The position numbers and the translations under genes are program-made. DNA of 64,000 bases from Solihabitans fulvus (GTDB lineage Bacteria; Actinomycetota; Actinomycetes; Mycobacteriales; Pseudonocardiaceae), in NCBI RefSeq assembly GCF_008386585.1, contig NZ_VUOB01000018.1, positions 1 to 64,000 of the forward strand, in the 5' to 3' direction. The notes below the pieces were generated by a model. That model was given only the letters and a program-made list of their open reading frames with translations. It ran no database searches and had not been told where the DNA came from. Positions 39,741 to 48,393 of the stretch are shown here, piece after piece (within the stretch, counting starts at the first letter, position 1; the number at the start of each line of letters is the position of its first letter).

Positions 39741-40961
39741 ATGGCTGAGGCTGTCATCGTCGCCGCCGCCCGGTCGCCGATCGGGCGCGCGGGCAAGGGT
39801 TCCCTCGTCGACATCCGCCCCGACGACCTGACCGCGCAGATGATCCGCGCCGCGCTGGCCCAGGTCCCGCAGCTCGACCCCGCCGAGATCGACGACCTGA
39901 TGCTCGGCTGCGGCCTGCCCGGCGGCGAGTCGGGCTTCAACATGGCCCGCGTCGTCGCGGTGCTGCTCGGCTACGACAACCTGCCAGGCACGACCCTGAC
40001 CCGCTACTGCGCGTCCAGCCTCCAGACCAGCAGGATGGCGCTGCACGCCATCAAGGCCGGCGAGGGCGACGTGTTCATCAGTGCAGGCGTCGAGACCGTG
40101 TCGCGGTTCGCCAAGGGCAACTCGGACGGCTGGCCGGACACGCACAACCCGCTGTTCGCCGACGCCGAGGCGCGCAGCGCGGCCGTGGCCGAGCAGGGCG
40201 CGGACTCCTGGCACGACCCGCGCCAGGACGGCGGCGTGCCCGACATCTACGTCGCCATGGGCCAGACCGCGGAGAACCTGGCGCTGAGCAAGGGCATCAG
40301 CCGCGAGGAGATGGACCACTTCGGCGTGCGGTCGCAGAACCTCGCCGAGAAGGCGCTGGCCAACGGCTTCTGGCAGCGCGAGATCACCCCGGTGACGCTG
40401 CCCAACGGCACCGTGGTCTCGGCCGACGACGGCCCCCGTCCCGGCGTGAACTACGAGAAGACATCCACGCTCAAGCCGGTCTTCCGGCCCGACGGCCGGG
40501 TCACCGCAGGCAACTGCTGCCCGCTCAACGACGGCGCGGCCGCGCTGGTGATCATGAGCGACACCAAGGCGAAGGAGCTCGGCATCACGCCGCTCGCGCG
40601 CATCGTGTCGACCGGCGTCACCGGCCTCTCGCCGGAGATCATGGGGCTGGGCCCGGTCGAGGCGTCCAAGCGGGCGCTGGCCAAGGCCGGCATGACGATC
40701 GACGACATCGACCTGGTCGAGATCAACGAGGCGTTCGCCGCCCAGGTGATCCCGTCCTACCAGGACCTCGGTGTCGACCTGGACAAGCTGAACGTCAACG
40801 GCGGCGCGATCGCGGTCGGCCACCCGTTCGGCATGACCGGCGCGCGGATCGCGACCACGCTGATCAACTCGCTCCAGTTCCACGACAAGCAGTTCGGCCT
40901 GGAGACGATGTGCGTCGGCGGTGGCCAGGGCATGGCCATGGTGCTCGAACGACTGAGCTGA
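39741..40961 (+). CDS. Acetyl-CoA acetyltransferase / 3-ketoacyl-CoA thiolase (FadA3-like)
   Basis: A 406-aa thiolase. Catalytic Cys90 is in [14 protein letters not shown]; the second triad is NEAFAAQV, then [16 protein letters not shown] with the general-base His, and [12 protein letters not shown] with the second catalytic Cys. AAGGAG lies 7 nt before ATG 39741. It either cleaves 3-ketoacyl-CoA in beta-oxidation or condenses acetyl-CoA; synteny with Rv1074c (fadA3) favours fatty acid breakdown. Confidence 0.95.
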   Translation: MAEAVIVAAARSPIGRAGKGSLVDIRPDDLTAQMIRAALAQVPQLDPAEIDDLMLGCGLPGGESGFNMARVVAVLLGYDNLPGTTLTRYCASSLQTSRMALHAIKAGEGDVFISAGVETVSRFAKGNSDGWPDTHNPLFADAEARSAAVAEQGADSWHDPRQDGGVPDIYVAMGQTAENLALSKGISREEMDHFGVRSQNLAEKALANGFWQREITPVTLPNGTVVSADDGPRPGVNYEKTSTLKPVFRPDGRVTAGNCCPLNDGAAALVIMSDTKAKELGITPLARIVSTGVTGLSPEIMGLGPVEASKRALAKAGMTIDDIDLVEINEAFAAQVIPSYQDLGVDLDKLNVNGGAIAVGHPFGMTGARIATTLINSLQFHDKQFGLETMCVGGGQGMAMVLERLS

Positions 40962-40974
40962 TCAGGTGAACCAG

Positions 40975-41010
40975 ACGGCCCCCGGCGCACCGCCGGGGGC
41001 CGTTCTCGTT
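40975..41010 (+). terminator. Terminator hairpin after thiolase gene
   Basis: A perfect 13-bp stem (acggcccccggcg) with a 3-nt loop, then ttctcgtt, starts 13 nt after the stop codon. Confidence 0.88.
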
Positions 41011-41089
41011 GTGTACGCGGTCAATCACCGAAAGTCGCGTCATGCCCGCGCGGCCGGCCCGTTCCCTACTTGTAAGTAAGGAGGGGCTC

Positions 41090-41299
41090 ATGCGGTACAT
41101 CTGGTGGCAGAGCGGGTACGACGATCGCTGCCATGCGTTTCCCGCCAACCAGACCACCGAGACCGACCGCGGCTACTACGAGGCGGCCTGCGACCACTCC
41201 GTGCCGCCCGGCCGGGTGATCCGCGAACAGGGCGGCCAGCTGTGCACGGCGTGCCTGATCCTGGTCGGCCTGGACTTACCCGAGGACAAGTGGCGCTGA
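41090..41299 (+). CDS. Small Cys-rich protein, possible zinc-binding
   Basis: A 69-aa protein starting MRYIWWQSGYDDRCHAFPAN after a very strong AAGGAGGGG. It has Cys in DRCHAF, AACDHSVPP and QLCTACLIL, plus nearby His residues, enough for one zinc site of the C-x-n-C...CxxC kind. No family is recognised. It lies alone between a terminator and a convergent BI-1 family gene and is probably expressed from its own promoter. Confidence 0.7.
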   Translation: MRYIWWQSGYDDRCHAFPANQTTETDRGYYEAACDHSVPPGRVIREQGGQLCTACLILVGLDLPEDKWR

Positions 41300-41302
41300 C
41301 GT

Positions 41303-41350
41303 CATGAAGGGACCCTCCAGGACACGGGCGTCCTGACGGGTCCCTTCATG
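41303..41350. terminator. Bidirectional terminator, long stem
   Basis: catgaagggaccc at 41303-41315 pairs perfectly with gggtcccttcatg at 41338-41350, and an inner aggac/gtcct stem extends it. Located between the convergent genes ending at 41299 and 41358. Confidence 0.85.
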
Positions 41351-41357
41351 GCATGAG

Positions 41358-42152
41358 TCAGTTGCGCTGGAGGTAGGACAGCAGGCGCAGGATCTCCAGG
41401 TAGAGCCAGACCAGCGTGGTCATCAGGCCGAACGCGGCCCACCAAGCCCACTTGGCCGGCATGCCGGTGCGGATCATCTCGTTGGCCTGCTCGAAGTCGA
41501 GCAGGAAGTTGAACGCCGCGATGCCGATCACGATGAGGCTGAACACGATCGCCATCGGGCTGCCGTCGCGCAGGCCGAGGTTGGCGCCGAACAGGCCGAC
41601 GAGCAGGTTCGCGAGCATCAGCACGGCCGCGCCGACCGTGGCGCCGATGATCCACTTGGTCAGCCTCGGCGTGACCTTGACCGCGCCCGTCTTGTACACC
41701 ACGAGCATCGCGACGAACACGCCGAACGTGCCCGCGATGGCCTGCAATGCGATGCCGGGCACGAGGTGTTCGAACAGGCCGGTGATCGCGCCGAGCAGCA
41801 CGCCCTCCACCGCCGCGTAGGTCAGCACCAGCGGCGCGCTCGGGGTGCGCTTGAAGATGATGACCATCGACACGACCAGGCCGACGATCAGCGCGGGCAG
41901 CGCCAGCGCGTAGAGCTGGAACGCGACCGTCAGCGCGCCGGTGACGATGGCGAGGCCGAGGGTCATCGCGGTCTTGGTGACGATGTCGTCGATCGTGATC
42001 GGGCGCTCGGCCGCGACCGGCGGCGCCTCCTGGTAGCCGCCGTACCCGGCCGGCTGCTGGTAGCCGTACCCCGCCGCCTGTTGGGGCGAGCCGAAACCCG
42101 CGTAGCCGCCGGTCGGCAGATTGCGGAACGCGGGATTGCTGGTGGTGCGCAC
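41358..42152 (-). CDS. Bax inhibitor-1/YccA family membrane protein
   Basis: A 264-aa protein with a Gly/Tyr/Gln-rich cytoplasmic N-terminus (~1-45) and seven membrane helices. It contains TYAAVEGVLLGAITGLFE and the C-terminal acidic residues in FNFLLDFEQANEMIR typical of BI-1 relatives, which in other systems leak calcium or protons. GTG 42152 has AGGAGG about 6 nt upstream. Role in bacteria uncertain. Confidence 0.92.
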   Translation of the reverse strand: MRTTSNPAFRNLPTGGYAGFGSPQQAAGYGYQQPAGYGGYQEAPPVAAERPITIDDIVTKTAMTLGLAIVTGALTVAFQLYALALPALIVGLVVSMVIIFKRTPSAPLVLTYAAVEGVLLGAITGLFEHLVPGIALQAIAGTFGVFVAMLVVYKTGAVKVTPRLTKWIIGATVGAAVLMLANLLVGLFGANLGLRDGSPMAIVFSLIVIGIAAFNFLLDFEQANEMIRTGMPAKWAWWAAFGLMTTLVWLYLEILRLLSYLQRN

Positions 42153-42493
42153 CTGATCCTCCTGGGGCGTACTGGCGCCGTCACGGGGTTCAACGCGGCT
42201 GGGCGCTGATCAGTTCCCATCGAGTAAAGCGAGTTTTACCTACGCGCTCGGTGAGCACTGGGTCGCGGACCGTGCCGCCATCCGTGCCGACCCTAGGCCG
42301 TCCGGGCCGGGCACGCGCAATCGAGGACACCCAGCGGAATGGATCATGACCAGCGCATTCGTCCCCCTGGCGGCTTGTTGGAACCGGATCTACCCGCAAG
42401 GCTCGCTGGCGGTGCCGTCCCGACGGGTGGCTCGTCGGGAACCGATCGGCCACCAGCACCTGGGATCCCCGGACCTGAGGAGTCGATATCACC

Positions 42494-43912
42494 ATGGGGT
42501 GGAGACGACTGGTCGCCGGCCTGGCCGGCATGTCGGTGGTTGCGGGGATGTCCCTGCTGGCCATGCCCGGCAACGCGGGCGCAGCGCCCCAGCAGGGCAT
42601 CGGCTGGGAAACGCCGGCGCAGCCCTACTTCCACAATCCGGACGCGAAGGACTGGCTCGGCTCCTACGTCGTGGACGGCAAGCAGGTCTGGTGCGTCCGG
42701 TTCGAGTTCAAGGCCCCGGACAGCCAGGAGAAGTACCACGACGGCGACGAGCTGTTGACCAAGTGGGGGCAGCACCTGTCGCCCGAGGTCGCCTCGGACA
42801 TCTCCTACCTGCTGCTGCGCTACACCAGCACCACCTCGGCGGACGAGGCGGCCGCGCTGGCCCACCTGCTGCACAGCTGGACCGCGCACGCGGACGACCC
42901 GTCCTGGCTCGACCCGAGCCGGACCTACGACAAGGTCGCCTACGACGAGACGTCCCACTTCAACGCGCTGCCCAAGACCGCGCAGGACGCCGTGGCGCGG
43001 CTGAAGGCCGACGCGACGACGAACCACGGACCGTGGACGACGTCGATCACCGCGCCGAAGGAGCCGCAGCTGATCGGCACGCCGGGGAACTGGACCGTGC
43101 AGGTCAACCGGCCGGACAAGACCGGGGTCGCCGGCGTGCCGGTCAACCTGACGCTCACCGACGCCCAGCTCGACGGCGGGGCGACCACCGGGACGGTCAA
43201 GACCGGCGCGGACGGCGCGCCGCTGGCGGTGAAGGTCACGCCGACCGGCCCGAACCCCAAGGTCGCCATCAGCGTGGACGCCCCGGCCGACAAGCCGAAG
43301 GTGCACATCCCCACGAACGACGCGACCGTGCAGCAGATCGTCACCACCGGCGGCGAGACGAAGCTGCCCGGTGAGGCCAAGACGACCGCGCAGACCGCGC
43401 CGGGTGTCGTGAAGATCGCCAAGACCGACGCCGACTCGCACGCCGCGATCGCCGGGGTCTCGCTGCGGATCACCTCGGCCGACAAGGCCGCGCCGGCCGT
43501 CAAGCAGGACGGCACGCCGCTGGTCGGCCCGGACGGCAAGCCGTCGGTCGTGCAGACCGGCCAGGACGGCACCGCATCCGTGCCGGATCTCAAGACGCCG
43601 CAGGACATCTGCCTGATCGAGACGGCCGCGCCGCAGGGCTACGAGCAGTCCTTCGACGCGAACTCGCCGCCGTCGGTCTGCGGCACCGTCACGCCGGGCC
43701 AGACGCTGGCGCTCGCGCTGGTCAACAAGCCGAACAAGGTCATCGTGCCGAGCACGATCCCGGCCGGTGACACGCCGCCCGCGGCCGTCGGCAGGGCCGC
43801 GGTGGTCAGCGCGGTCGAGCCCGCCGGGCTGTTCGGCTTCGGCGGCCTCGTGCTGCTCGGCGCCGCGCTGGTCGGCGTCGTCGTCCGGCGGAAGGCGACC
43901 GGGCAGCGGTGA
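42494..43912 (+). CDS. Surface protein with SpaA-type prealbumin-like domain
   Basis: A 472-aa secreted protein. The signal peptide (LVAGLAGMSVVAGMSLLAMP) is followed by an N-terminal domain (~30-165) with VWCVRFEFKAP and helical YLLLRYTSTTSADEAAALAH, resembling the start of thioester-type adhesin domains. An Ig-like region (~185-260) comes next, then a SpaA-like domain (~290-410; GVVKIAKTDADSHAAIAGVS) with two Cys (DICLIET, SVCGTV). A membrane helix and basic tail (VVRRKATGQR) close it. I see no LPxTG-type motif before the helix. It overlaps the class F sortase gene by 4 nt (GTGA), suggesting they work together. Confidence 0.85.
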   Translation: MGWRRLVAGLAGMSVVAGMSLLAMPGNAGAAPQQGIGWETPAQPYFHNPDAKDWLGSYVVDGKQVWCVRFEFKAPDSQEKYHDGDELLTKWGQHLSPEVASDISYLLLRYTSTTSADEAAALAHLLHSWTAHADDPSWLDPSRTYDKVAYDETSHFNALPKTAQDAVARLKADATTNHGPWTTSITAPKEPQLIGTPGNWTVQVNRPDKTGVAGVPVNLTLTDAQLDGGATTGTVKTGADGAPLAVKVTPTGPNPKVAISVDAPADKPKVHIPTNDATVQQIVTTGGETKLPGEAKTTAQTAPGVVKIAKTDADSHAAIAGVSLRITSADKAAPAVKQDGTPLVGPDGKPSVVQTGQDGTASVPDLKTPQDICLIETAAPQGYEQSFDANSPPSVCGTVTPGQTLALALVNKPNKVIVPSTIPAGDTPPAAVGRAAVVSAVEPAGLFGFGGLVLLGAALVGVVVRRKATGQR

Positions 43913-44670
43913 CGAGCCTCGGCCACGACGAGTTCGCGAGCTGGTACCCCGTCCGCTCGCGGACTCCTCGCCGCGCGGTGGTGCTCGGCGTGCTCGGTCT
44001 CGCCCTGCTCGGCGGGGCGGTGTGGACCGCGCCGCCGAACCTGGTGATCGGCGCGCCGGTGGCCGCTCCCCCGCCGCCGGGGCCGGTCGGCGACGGGCTG
44101 TTCACCGGTCTGCAACCGGACCGGAACCCACCGAGCAGCGCCGCGCCGAGCAGCGCGCCGCAGGGCCAGCCGAGCCAGGTCCCCGCCCAGCAGCCCAAGG
44201 CACCCGTCCAGGCGCCGCAGACGGCCGGGCAGCGGCCGGGCACCATCCGGCTGCCGCAGGGCGGCACGGCGACGCTGGTCCGCCAGGAGGTCGGCGCGGA
44301 CGGCGTGCTGCCGGTGCCGGAGCGGATCGACGAGGCGACCTGGTGGGGCGCGGGCCTCGAGGCGCAGGCCGGCGCGACGGTGCTGGCCGGGCACGTGAAC
44401 TGGCGCGGCAGCACGGGACCGTTCGCCGAGCTGTGGTACGCCAGGGCAGGCGAGGACATCTCGGTGCTCAACGACAAGGGAACCAAGTACACCTACCGGA
44501 TCTCCAGCGTCGTCACGCTGCACAAGAACGAGCTGCCGAGCCGGGCAGGCGAGCTGTTCGCACAGACCGGCAGCCACCGCCTGGTGCTGGTGACCTGCGG
44601 CGGGCACTGGGTCGGCGGCGAGCTGGGCTACGACGAGAACCAGGTGGTGATCGCCCAACCGGTGGCCTGA
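43909..44670 (+). CDS. Class F sortase
   Basis: A 253-aa membrane-anchored sortase. It has one N-terminal membrane helix (AVVLGVLGLALLGGAVW), a ~60-residue Pro/Gln/Ser-rich linker and the sortase barrel with catalytic His162 (VLAGHVNWRG) and Cys230 (RLVLVTCGGHW). I do not see the usual Arg between Cys230 and the last strand (GYDENQVVIA), so the third catalytic residue is unclear. GTG 43909 overlaps the stop of the upstream surface protein, its probable partner. Confidence 0.9.
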   Translation: MTSLGHDEFASWYPVRSRTPRRAVVLGVLGLALLGGAVWTAPPNLVIGAPVAAPPPPGPVGDGLFTGLQPDRNPPSSAAPSSAPQGQPSQVPAQQPKAPVQAPQTAGQRPGTIRLPQGGTATLVRQEVGADGVLPVPERIDEATWWGAGLEAQAGATVLAGHVNWRGSTGPFAELWYARAGEDISVLNDKGTKYTYRISSVVTLHKNELPSRAGELFAQTGSHRLVLVTCGGHWVGGELGYDENQVVIAQPVA

Positions 44671-44797
44671 CCGATGGCCCGACCGGTGGCCCAGCGCACC
44701 AACTCCGTCACACATAGCCACTTTCGGACAACCCGACACCGCGCCGAATCGTCTACCTGGGCGACGACCATCACCCAGAACGGCGGGGCAGGTAGCG

Positions 44798-45982
44798 GTG
44801 TTGAGGTTGCGGGGCGGCAAGCGGCTTGGCTGGCTGACGACGGGAGTGGCGCTGGCACTCGTGCTGGTCGTGCTCGCGGTGCTCGGGGCCCGCGAGCCGA
44901 GACCGGGCCAGGCGGCGCAGAGCAGCTGGGACACCGCGCCCGCCGTGCCGCTGCCCTCCTCGAGCGGCCCGCCAGCGCCGACGCCGACCGTGCCGCCGCC
45001 GCCCGCCGGGCAGGCGCCCGCCTGGCTGCACAAGCTCAACCCCGGTGAGAAGCCGCCGCAGTTCCTGCTGTTCTCCTTCGACGGCGCCGCGTCCAAGGAG
45101 CACTGGGACCGGGTGCTGCCCATCGCGAAGCAGGTGCACGCGCACGTGACCGGCATGCTGTCCGGCGTCTACCTGCTCGCCGACGGCGACGCCGACAGGT
45201 ACGTCGCGCCGGGGCACGACAAGGGGTCCTCGGCCATCCACTTCGGCGGGCCACCGCAGGACATCGCGACCCGCATCGAGTACCTCAACAGGGCGCTCGC
45301 CGAGGGACACGAGCTCGGCACGCACTACAACGGGCACTTCTGCGAGGCCGACGACCAGCCGAGCGTCGGCCACTGGAACACCGCCGACTGGAACTCGGAG
45401 CTTGACCAGTTCTTCGACATGGTGAACTCGGCGCGGCAGAAGGGTTTCGCGCTCGACCCGAAGACGGTGCGCGGCGGCAGGACGCCGTGCCTTGAGGGCG
45501 ACTTCAAGCAGCTGTTCCCCGCCATGCGGCAGCACGGACTGGTTTACGACACCAGCCAGGTCACCCTCGGCGTCACCTGGCCGACCGTGCAGGACGGCAT
45601 GTGGGAGTTCCCGATGCCCGAGGTGCGCGTGCCGGCGCTCGGCCGCAACGTCGTGATGATGGACTACAACCTCTGGTTCGCGCTGAACGAGACGCGCGAC
45701 GAACCGGCGCGCAGCGCGGAGTTCACCAAGATCACGCTGGACACCTACCGTTCGGTGTACCAGACGGCGTTCAACGGCAACCGCGCCCCGCTGGTGATCG
45801 GCAACCACTTCAACGACTGGAACGGCAGCGCGTTCAGCAACGCCGTCGAGCAGTTCATGGGCGAGGCGTGCCAGCAGCGGGACACCGTGTGCGCCACCTA
45901 CACCGAGGTCATCCAGTGGATGCAGTTGCAGGATCCCGCGGTGCTCGACCAGCTGCGCAGGATGCCGGCCGCGCGCAACTGA
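44798..45982 (+). CDS. Secreted polysaccharide deacetylase-like protein
   Basis: A 394-aa protein with an N-terminal membrane anchor (WLTTGVALALVLVVLAVLG), a Pro/Ser linker and a NodB-like barrel. The metal motifs are variant: FLLFSFDGAASKEHW replaces TFDDG, and GHELGTHYNGHFCEAD supplies the HxxxH pair. The later TVRGGRTPC and VIGNHFNDWN fit the fold. It could deacetylate a wall or capsule sugar. It lies between the sortase module and the pqq operon with no visible link to PQQ. GTG 44798. Confidence 0.8.
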   Translation: MLRLRGGKRLGWLTTGVALALVLVVLAVLGAREPRPGQAAQSSWDTAPAVPLPSSSGPPAPTPTVPPPPAGQAPAWLHKLNPGEKPPQFLLFSFDGAASKEHWDRVLPIAKQVHAHVTGMLSGVYLLADGDADRYVAPGHDKGSSAIHFGGPPQDIATRIEYLNRALAEGHELGTHYNGHFCEADDQPSVGHWNTADWNSELDQFFDMVNSARQKGFALDPKTVRGGRTPCLEGDFKQLFPAMRQHGLVYDTSQVTLGVTWPTVQDGMWEFPMPEVRVPALGRNVVMMDYNLWFALNETRDEPARSAEFTKITLDTYRSVYQTAFNGNRAPLVIGNHFNDWNGSAFSNAVEQFMGEACQQRDTVCATYTEVIQWMQLQDPAVLDQLRRMPAARN

Positions 45983-46115
45983 GCGCTCCGAGCTCCGAGT
46001 CATCCGACGACTTTCGACTACGTCCAAGACGGTCTAGCGCGGAGGTGCTGCCACGGCATACGGTAGGACCCGCCGCCGCGCCAGCCCACGGAGCACGTGA
46101 TCCGAGGAGTAGCGC

Positions 46116-46259
46116 ATGTCTGTCACGAAGAACGTCAGCCGTCAGACCGCACCGGCGCCCGCGAGCCGCGGAACGGCCCGCAAGACCTGGGTAAAGCCCG
46201 GCTTCCGCGACATCGACACCCCGATGGAAATCACCGCGTACGCGGCCCGCACCTCGTAG
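46116..46259 (+). CDS. pqqA: PQQ precursor peptide PqqA
   Basis: A 47-aa precursor of pyrroloquinoline quinone. The C-terminal half reads TWVKPGFRDIDTPMEITAYA and carries the Glu38-x3-Tyr42 pair that PqqE joins by a carbon-carbon bond. The first ~23 residues are Ala/Ser/Thr-rich and longer than in many proteobacterial PqqA peptides (about 23-29 aa in total). ATG 46116 has GAGGAG 6 nt upstream. It is the first gene of pqqA-C-D-E-B; an open spacer of about 80 nt to pqqC could allow higher pqqA expression. Confidence 0.95.
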   Translation: MSVTKNVSRQTAPAPASRGTARKTWVKPGFRDIDTPMEITAYAARTS

Positions 46260-46338
46260 TTCCTCGCGGTGGTCGCCGCCCGCGCCCCGGGCGGCGACCG
46301 CCGTCCCGTCCGTGGAGTCCGAGCGAGGAGCTGACCTG

Positions 46339-47043
46339 TTGTCCGGTGCGCGCGAACCATGGGAGGCCGAGGAGTTCATCGCCGCGCTGCGCGCGCTGGC
46401 TCCCCGGTACTGGCACGACCACCCGTTCCACCTGCGGCTGCACGAAGGCAGCCTGAGCAAGCACGAACTCCGGTGCTGGGCGGCGAACCGGTGGTACTAC
46501 CAGCGTTGCCTGCCGCAGAAGGACGCGGCGATCCTGGCGAACTGCCCGCTGCCCGACATCCGCCGGCACTGGCTGGACCGGATCGTCTACCACGACGGCA
46601 GCGCGCCGGGGGAAGGCGGCGCGGAGAACTGGCTGCGGATGGCCGAGGCGCTCGGGCTGACGCGGGAGGAGGTGCGCGACGAGCGACACGTCCTGCCCGG
46701 TGTGCGGTTCGCCGTCGACGCGTACCTGACCTTCGCCCGCACCAGGCCGTGGGTCGAGTCGGTCGCCTCGGGGCTGACCGAGATGTTCTCGCCGGGCCTG
46801 ATGCGCCGCAGGCTCGCGGACATGCGCACGCACTACCCGTGGATCGCCGAGGACGGCTTCGCCTACTTCACCTCGCGGCTCACCGTGATCGCCGAGGAGG
46901 GAAAGTCCACTGTGGACATCGTGGTGCGGCACAGCAACACCAGGGAGCAGCAGGAGGCCGCCGTGGCCGCCCTCGCCTTCAAGTGCGATGTCCTGCAAGC
47001 GATCCTGGACGCGGTCGACTACCACGGCAGGGTCGCCGGATGA
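46339..47043 (+). CDS. pqqC: Pyrroloquinoline-quinone synthase PqqC
   Basis: A cofactorless oxidase that performs the last ring closure and eight-electron oxidation to PQQ. About 234 aa, all-helical, with YWHDHPFHLRLHEG, CWAANRWYYQRCLPQKDAAI, IVYHDGS and the C-terminal RLTVIAEEGKSTVDIV typical of PqqC. I prefer TTG 46339, which has GAGGAG 8 nt upstream; GTG 46312 would add nine residues with no ribosome site. The TGA overlaps the pqqD start (ATGA). Confidence 0.97.
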   Translation: MSGAREPWEAEEFIAALRALAPRYWHDHPFHLRLHEGSLSKHELRCWAANRWYYQRCLPQKDAAILANCPLPDIRRHWLDRIVYHDGSAPGEGGAENWLRMAEALGLTREEVRDERHVLPGVRFAVDAYLTFARTRPWVESVASGLTEMFSPGLMRRRLADMRTHYPWIAEDGFAYFTSRLTVIAEEGKSTVDIVVRHSNTREQQEAAVAALAFKCDVLQAILDAVDYHGRVAG

Positions 47044-47309
47044 CCGCGCGGGACGCGGTGCCGCGCCTGCGGGCCGGGGTGCGCCGCGCCTACGACCGGA
47101 CCCGCGACAGCGACGTCGTGCTGTTCCCCGAGGGTGTGCTGGTGCTCAACGAGACCGCCGCCGCCGTGCTGGCGCGGTGCGACGGCAGCAGCACGATCGC
47201 GGAGATCACCGAGGGACTGGCCGAGGAGTTCGACGGAGTGCGGCCCGAGGACGTGGCGGAACTGGTGGCCGACCTGGCCAGGCGACGGGTGGTGCGGGTC
47301 GATGGCTGA
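47040..47309 (+). CDS. pqqD: PqqD peptide chaperone
   Basis: An 89-aa RiPP recognition element that binds PqqA and presents it to PqqE. It contains DVVLFPEGVLVLNETAAAVL, a variant of the PEG-x-Leu-N core, and a helical end (ITEGLAEEFDGVRPEDVAEL). ATG 47040 overlaps the pqqC stop, and its 3' end overlaps pqqE by 8 nt, so all three are translationally coupled. Confidence 0.96.
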   Translation: MTARDAVPRLRAGVRRAYDRTRDSDVVLFPEGVLVLNETAAAVLARCDGSSTIAEITEGLAEEFDGVRPEDVAELVADLARRRVVRVDG

Positions 47310-48393
47310 AAGCACCGAGCCGCCGTTCGGGCTGCTCGCGGAGTTGACGCATCGGTGCCCGCTGCACTGCGCGTACTGCTCCAACCCGCTGGAGTTGGTG
47401 CGGCGCAACGAGGAGCTGTCCACCGACACCTGGCGCAGGGTGTTCGACGAGGCCCGCGAGCTCGGCGTGCTCCAGGTGCATCTGTCCGGCGGCGAGCCGC
47501 TGGCGCGCCCCGACCTGCCCCGGCTCGTCGAGCACGCGAGCGGGCTCGGCATGTACGTGAACCTGGTGACCAGCGGGCTCGCGCTGACCGAGGAGGTGGC
47601 GACGGACCTGGTCGCCAGGGGCCTTGACCACGTGCAGCTGTCCGTGCAGGACGCGGACCGCGCGAACGCCGACCTGCTCGCCGGCACGCGGGCGCACGAT
47701 CGCAAGCTCGTCGCGGCCGAGGTGGTCCGGCGGTCCGGTCTGCCGCTGACCGTGAACGTGGTGCTGCACAAGGCGAATCTCGACCACGTCGGCGGGATCA
47801 TCGAGCTGGCCGAACAACTCGGCGCGGACCGCCTCGAACTGGCCAACACCCAGTACTACGGTTGGGCGCTGCGCAACCGGGCCGCGCTGCTGCCGACCAG
47901 GGCGCAACTCGCCTCGGCCGCGCCGATCGTGCGGGCCGCGCAGCAGCGCCTCGCCGACCGGATGGAGATCGTCTACGTGGTAGCCGACTACCACGAGGCG
48001 CACCCCAAGCCGTGCATGCACGGCTGGGGCAGCCGGCAGCTGACCGTGGCGCCCGACGGCGCCGTGCTGCCGTGCCCGGCGGCCAGTGTCATCGACGGCC
48101 TGCCGATCGAGAACGTCCAGCACCGGCCGCTGGCCGAGATCTGGTACGACTCGGCGTCCTTCAACGCCTATCGCGACACGGACTGGATGCGCGAACCGTG
48201 CCGGAGCTGCGCGCGCCGGGAGCTGGACTTCGGCGGCTGCCGGTGCCAGGCGTTCCAGCTGACCGGCGACGCGGCGGCGACCGACCCGGTCTGCTCGCTG
48301 TCGCCGGACCACGGGCTGGTGCGGACGATCCTCGCGCGGGACGCCGACCAGCCGGACCGGCCCGCGCTGGTGCCGAGGTCGGTGGCCAGGTGA
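47302..48393 (+). CDS. pqqE: PqqA peptide cyclase PqqE (radical SAM)
   Basis: Radical SAM enzyme, 363 aa, that forms the Glu-Tyr crosslink in PqqA. The SAM cluster motif is Cys19-x3-Cys23-x2-Cys26 (THRCPLHCAYC). HLSGGEPLARPDL is the GGE motif. The C-terminal SPASM region has CMHGWG, VLPCPAASV and CRSCARRELDFGGCRCQAF for auxiliary clusters. The start at ATG 47302 lies within pqqD; the stop overlaps the pqqB GTG. Confidence 0.97.
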   Translation: MAESTEPPFGLLAELTHRCPLHCAYCSNPLELVRRNEELSTDTWRRVFDEARELGVLQVHLSGGEPLARPDLPRLVEHASGLGMYVNLVTSGLALTEEVATDLVARGLDHVQLSVQDADRANADLLAGTRAHDRKLVAAEVVRRSGLPLTVNVVLHKANLDHVGGIIELAEQLGADRLELANTQYYGWALRNRAALLPTRAQLASAAPIVRAAQQRLADRMEIVYVVADYHEAHPKPCMHGWGSRQLTVAPDGAVLPCPAASVIDGLPIENVQHRPLAEIWYDSASFNAYRDTDWMREPCRSCARRELDFGGCRCQAFQLTGDAAATDPVCSLSPDHGLVRTILARDADQPDRPALVPRSVAR

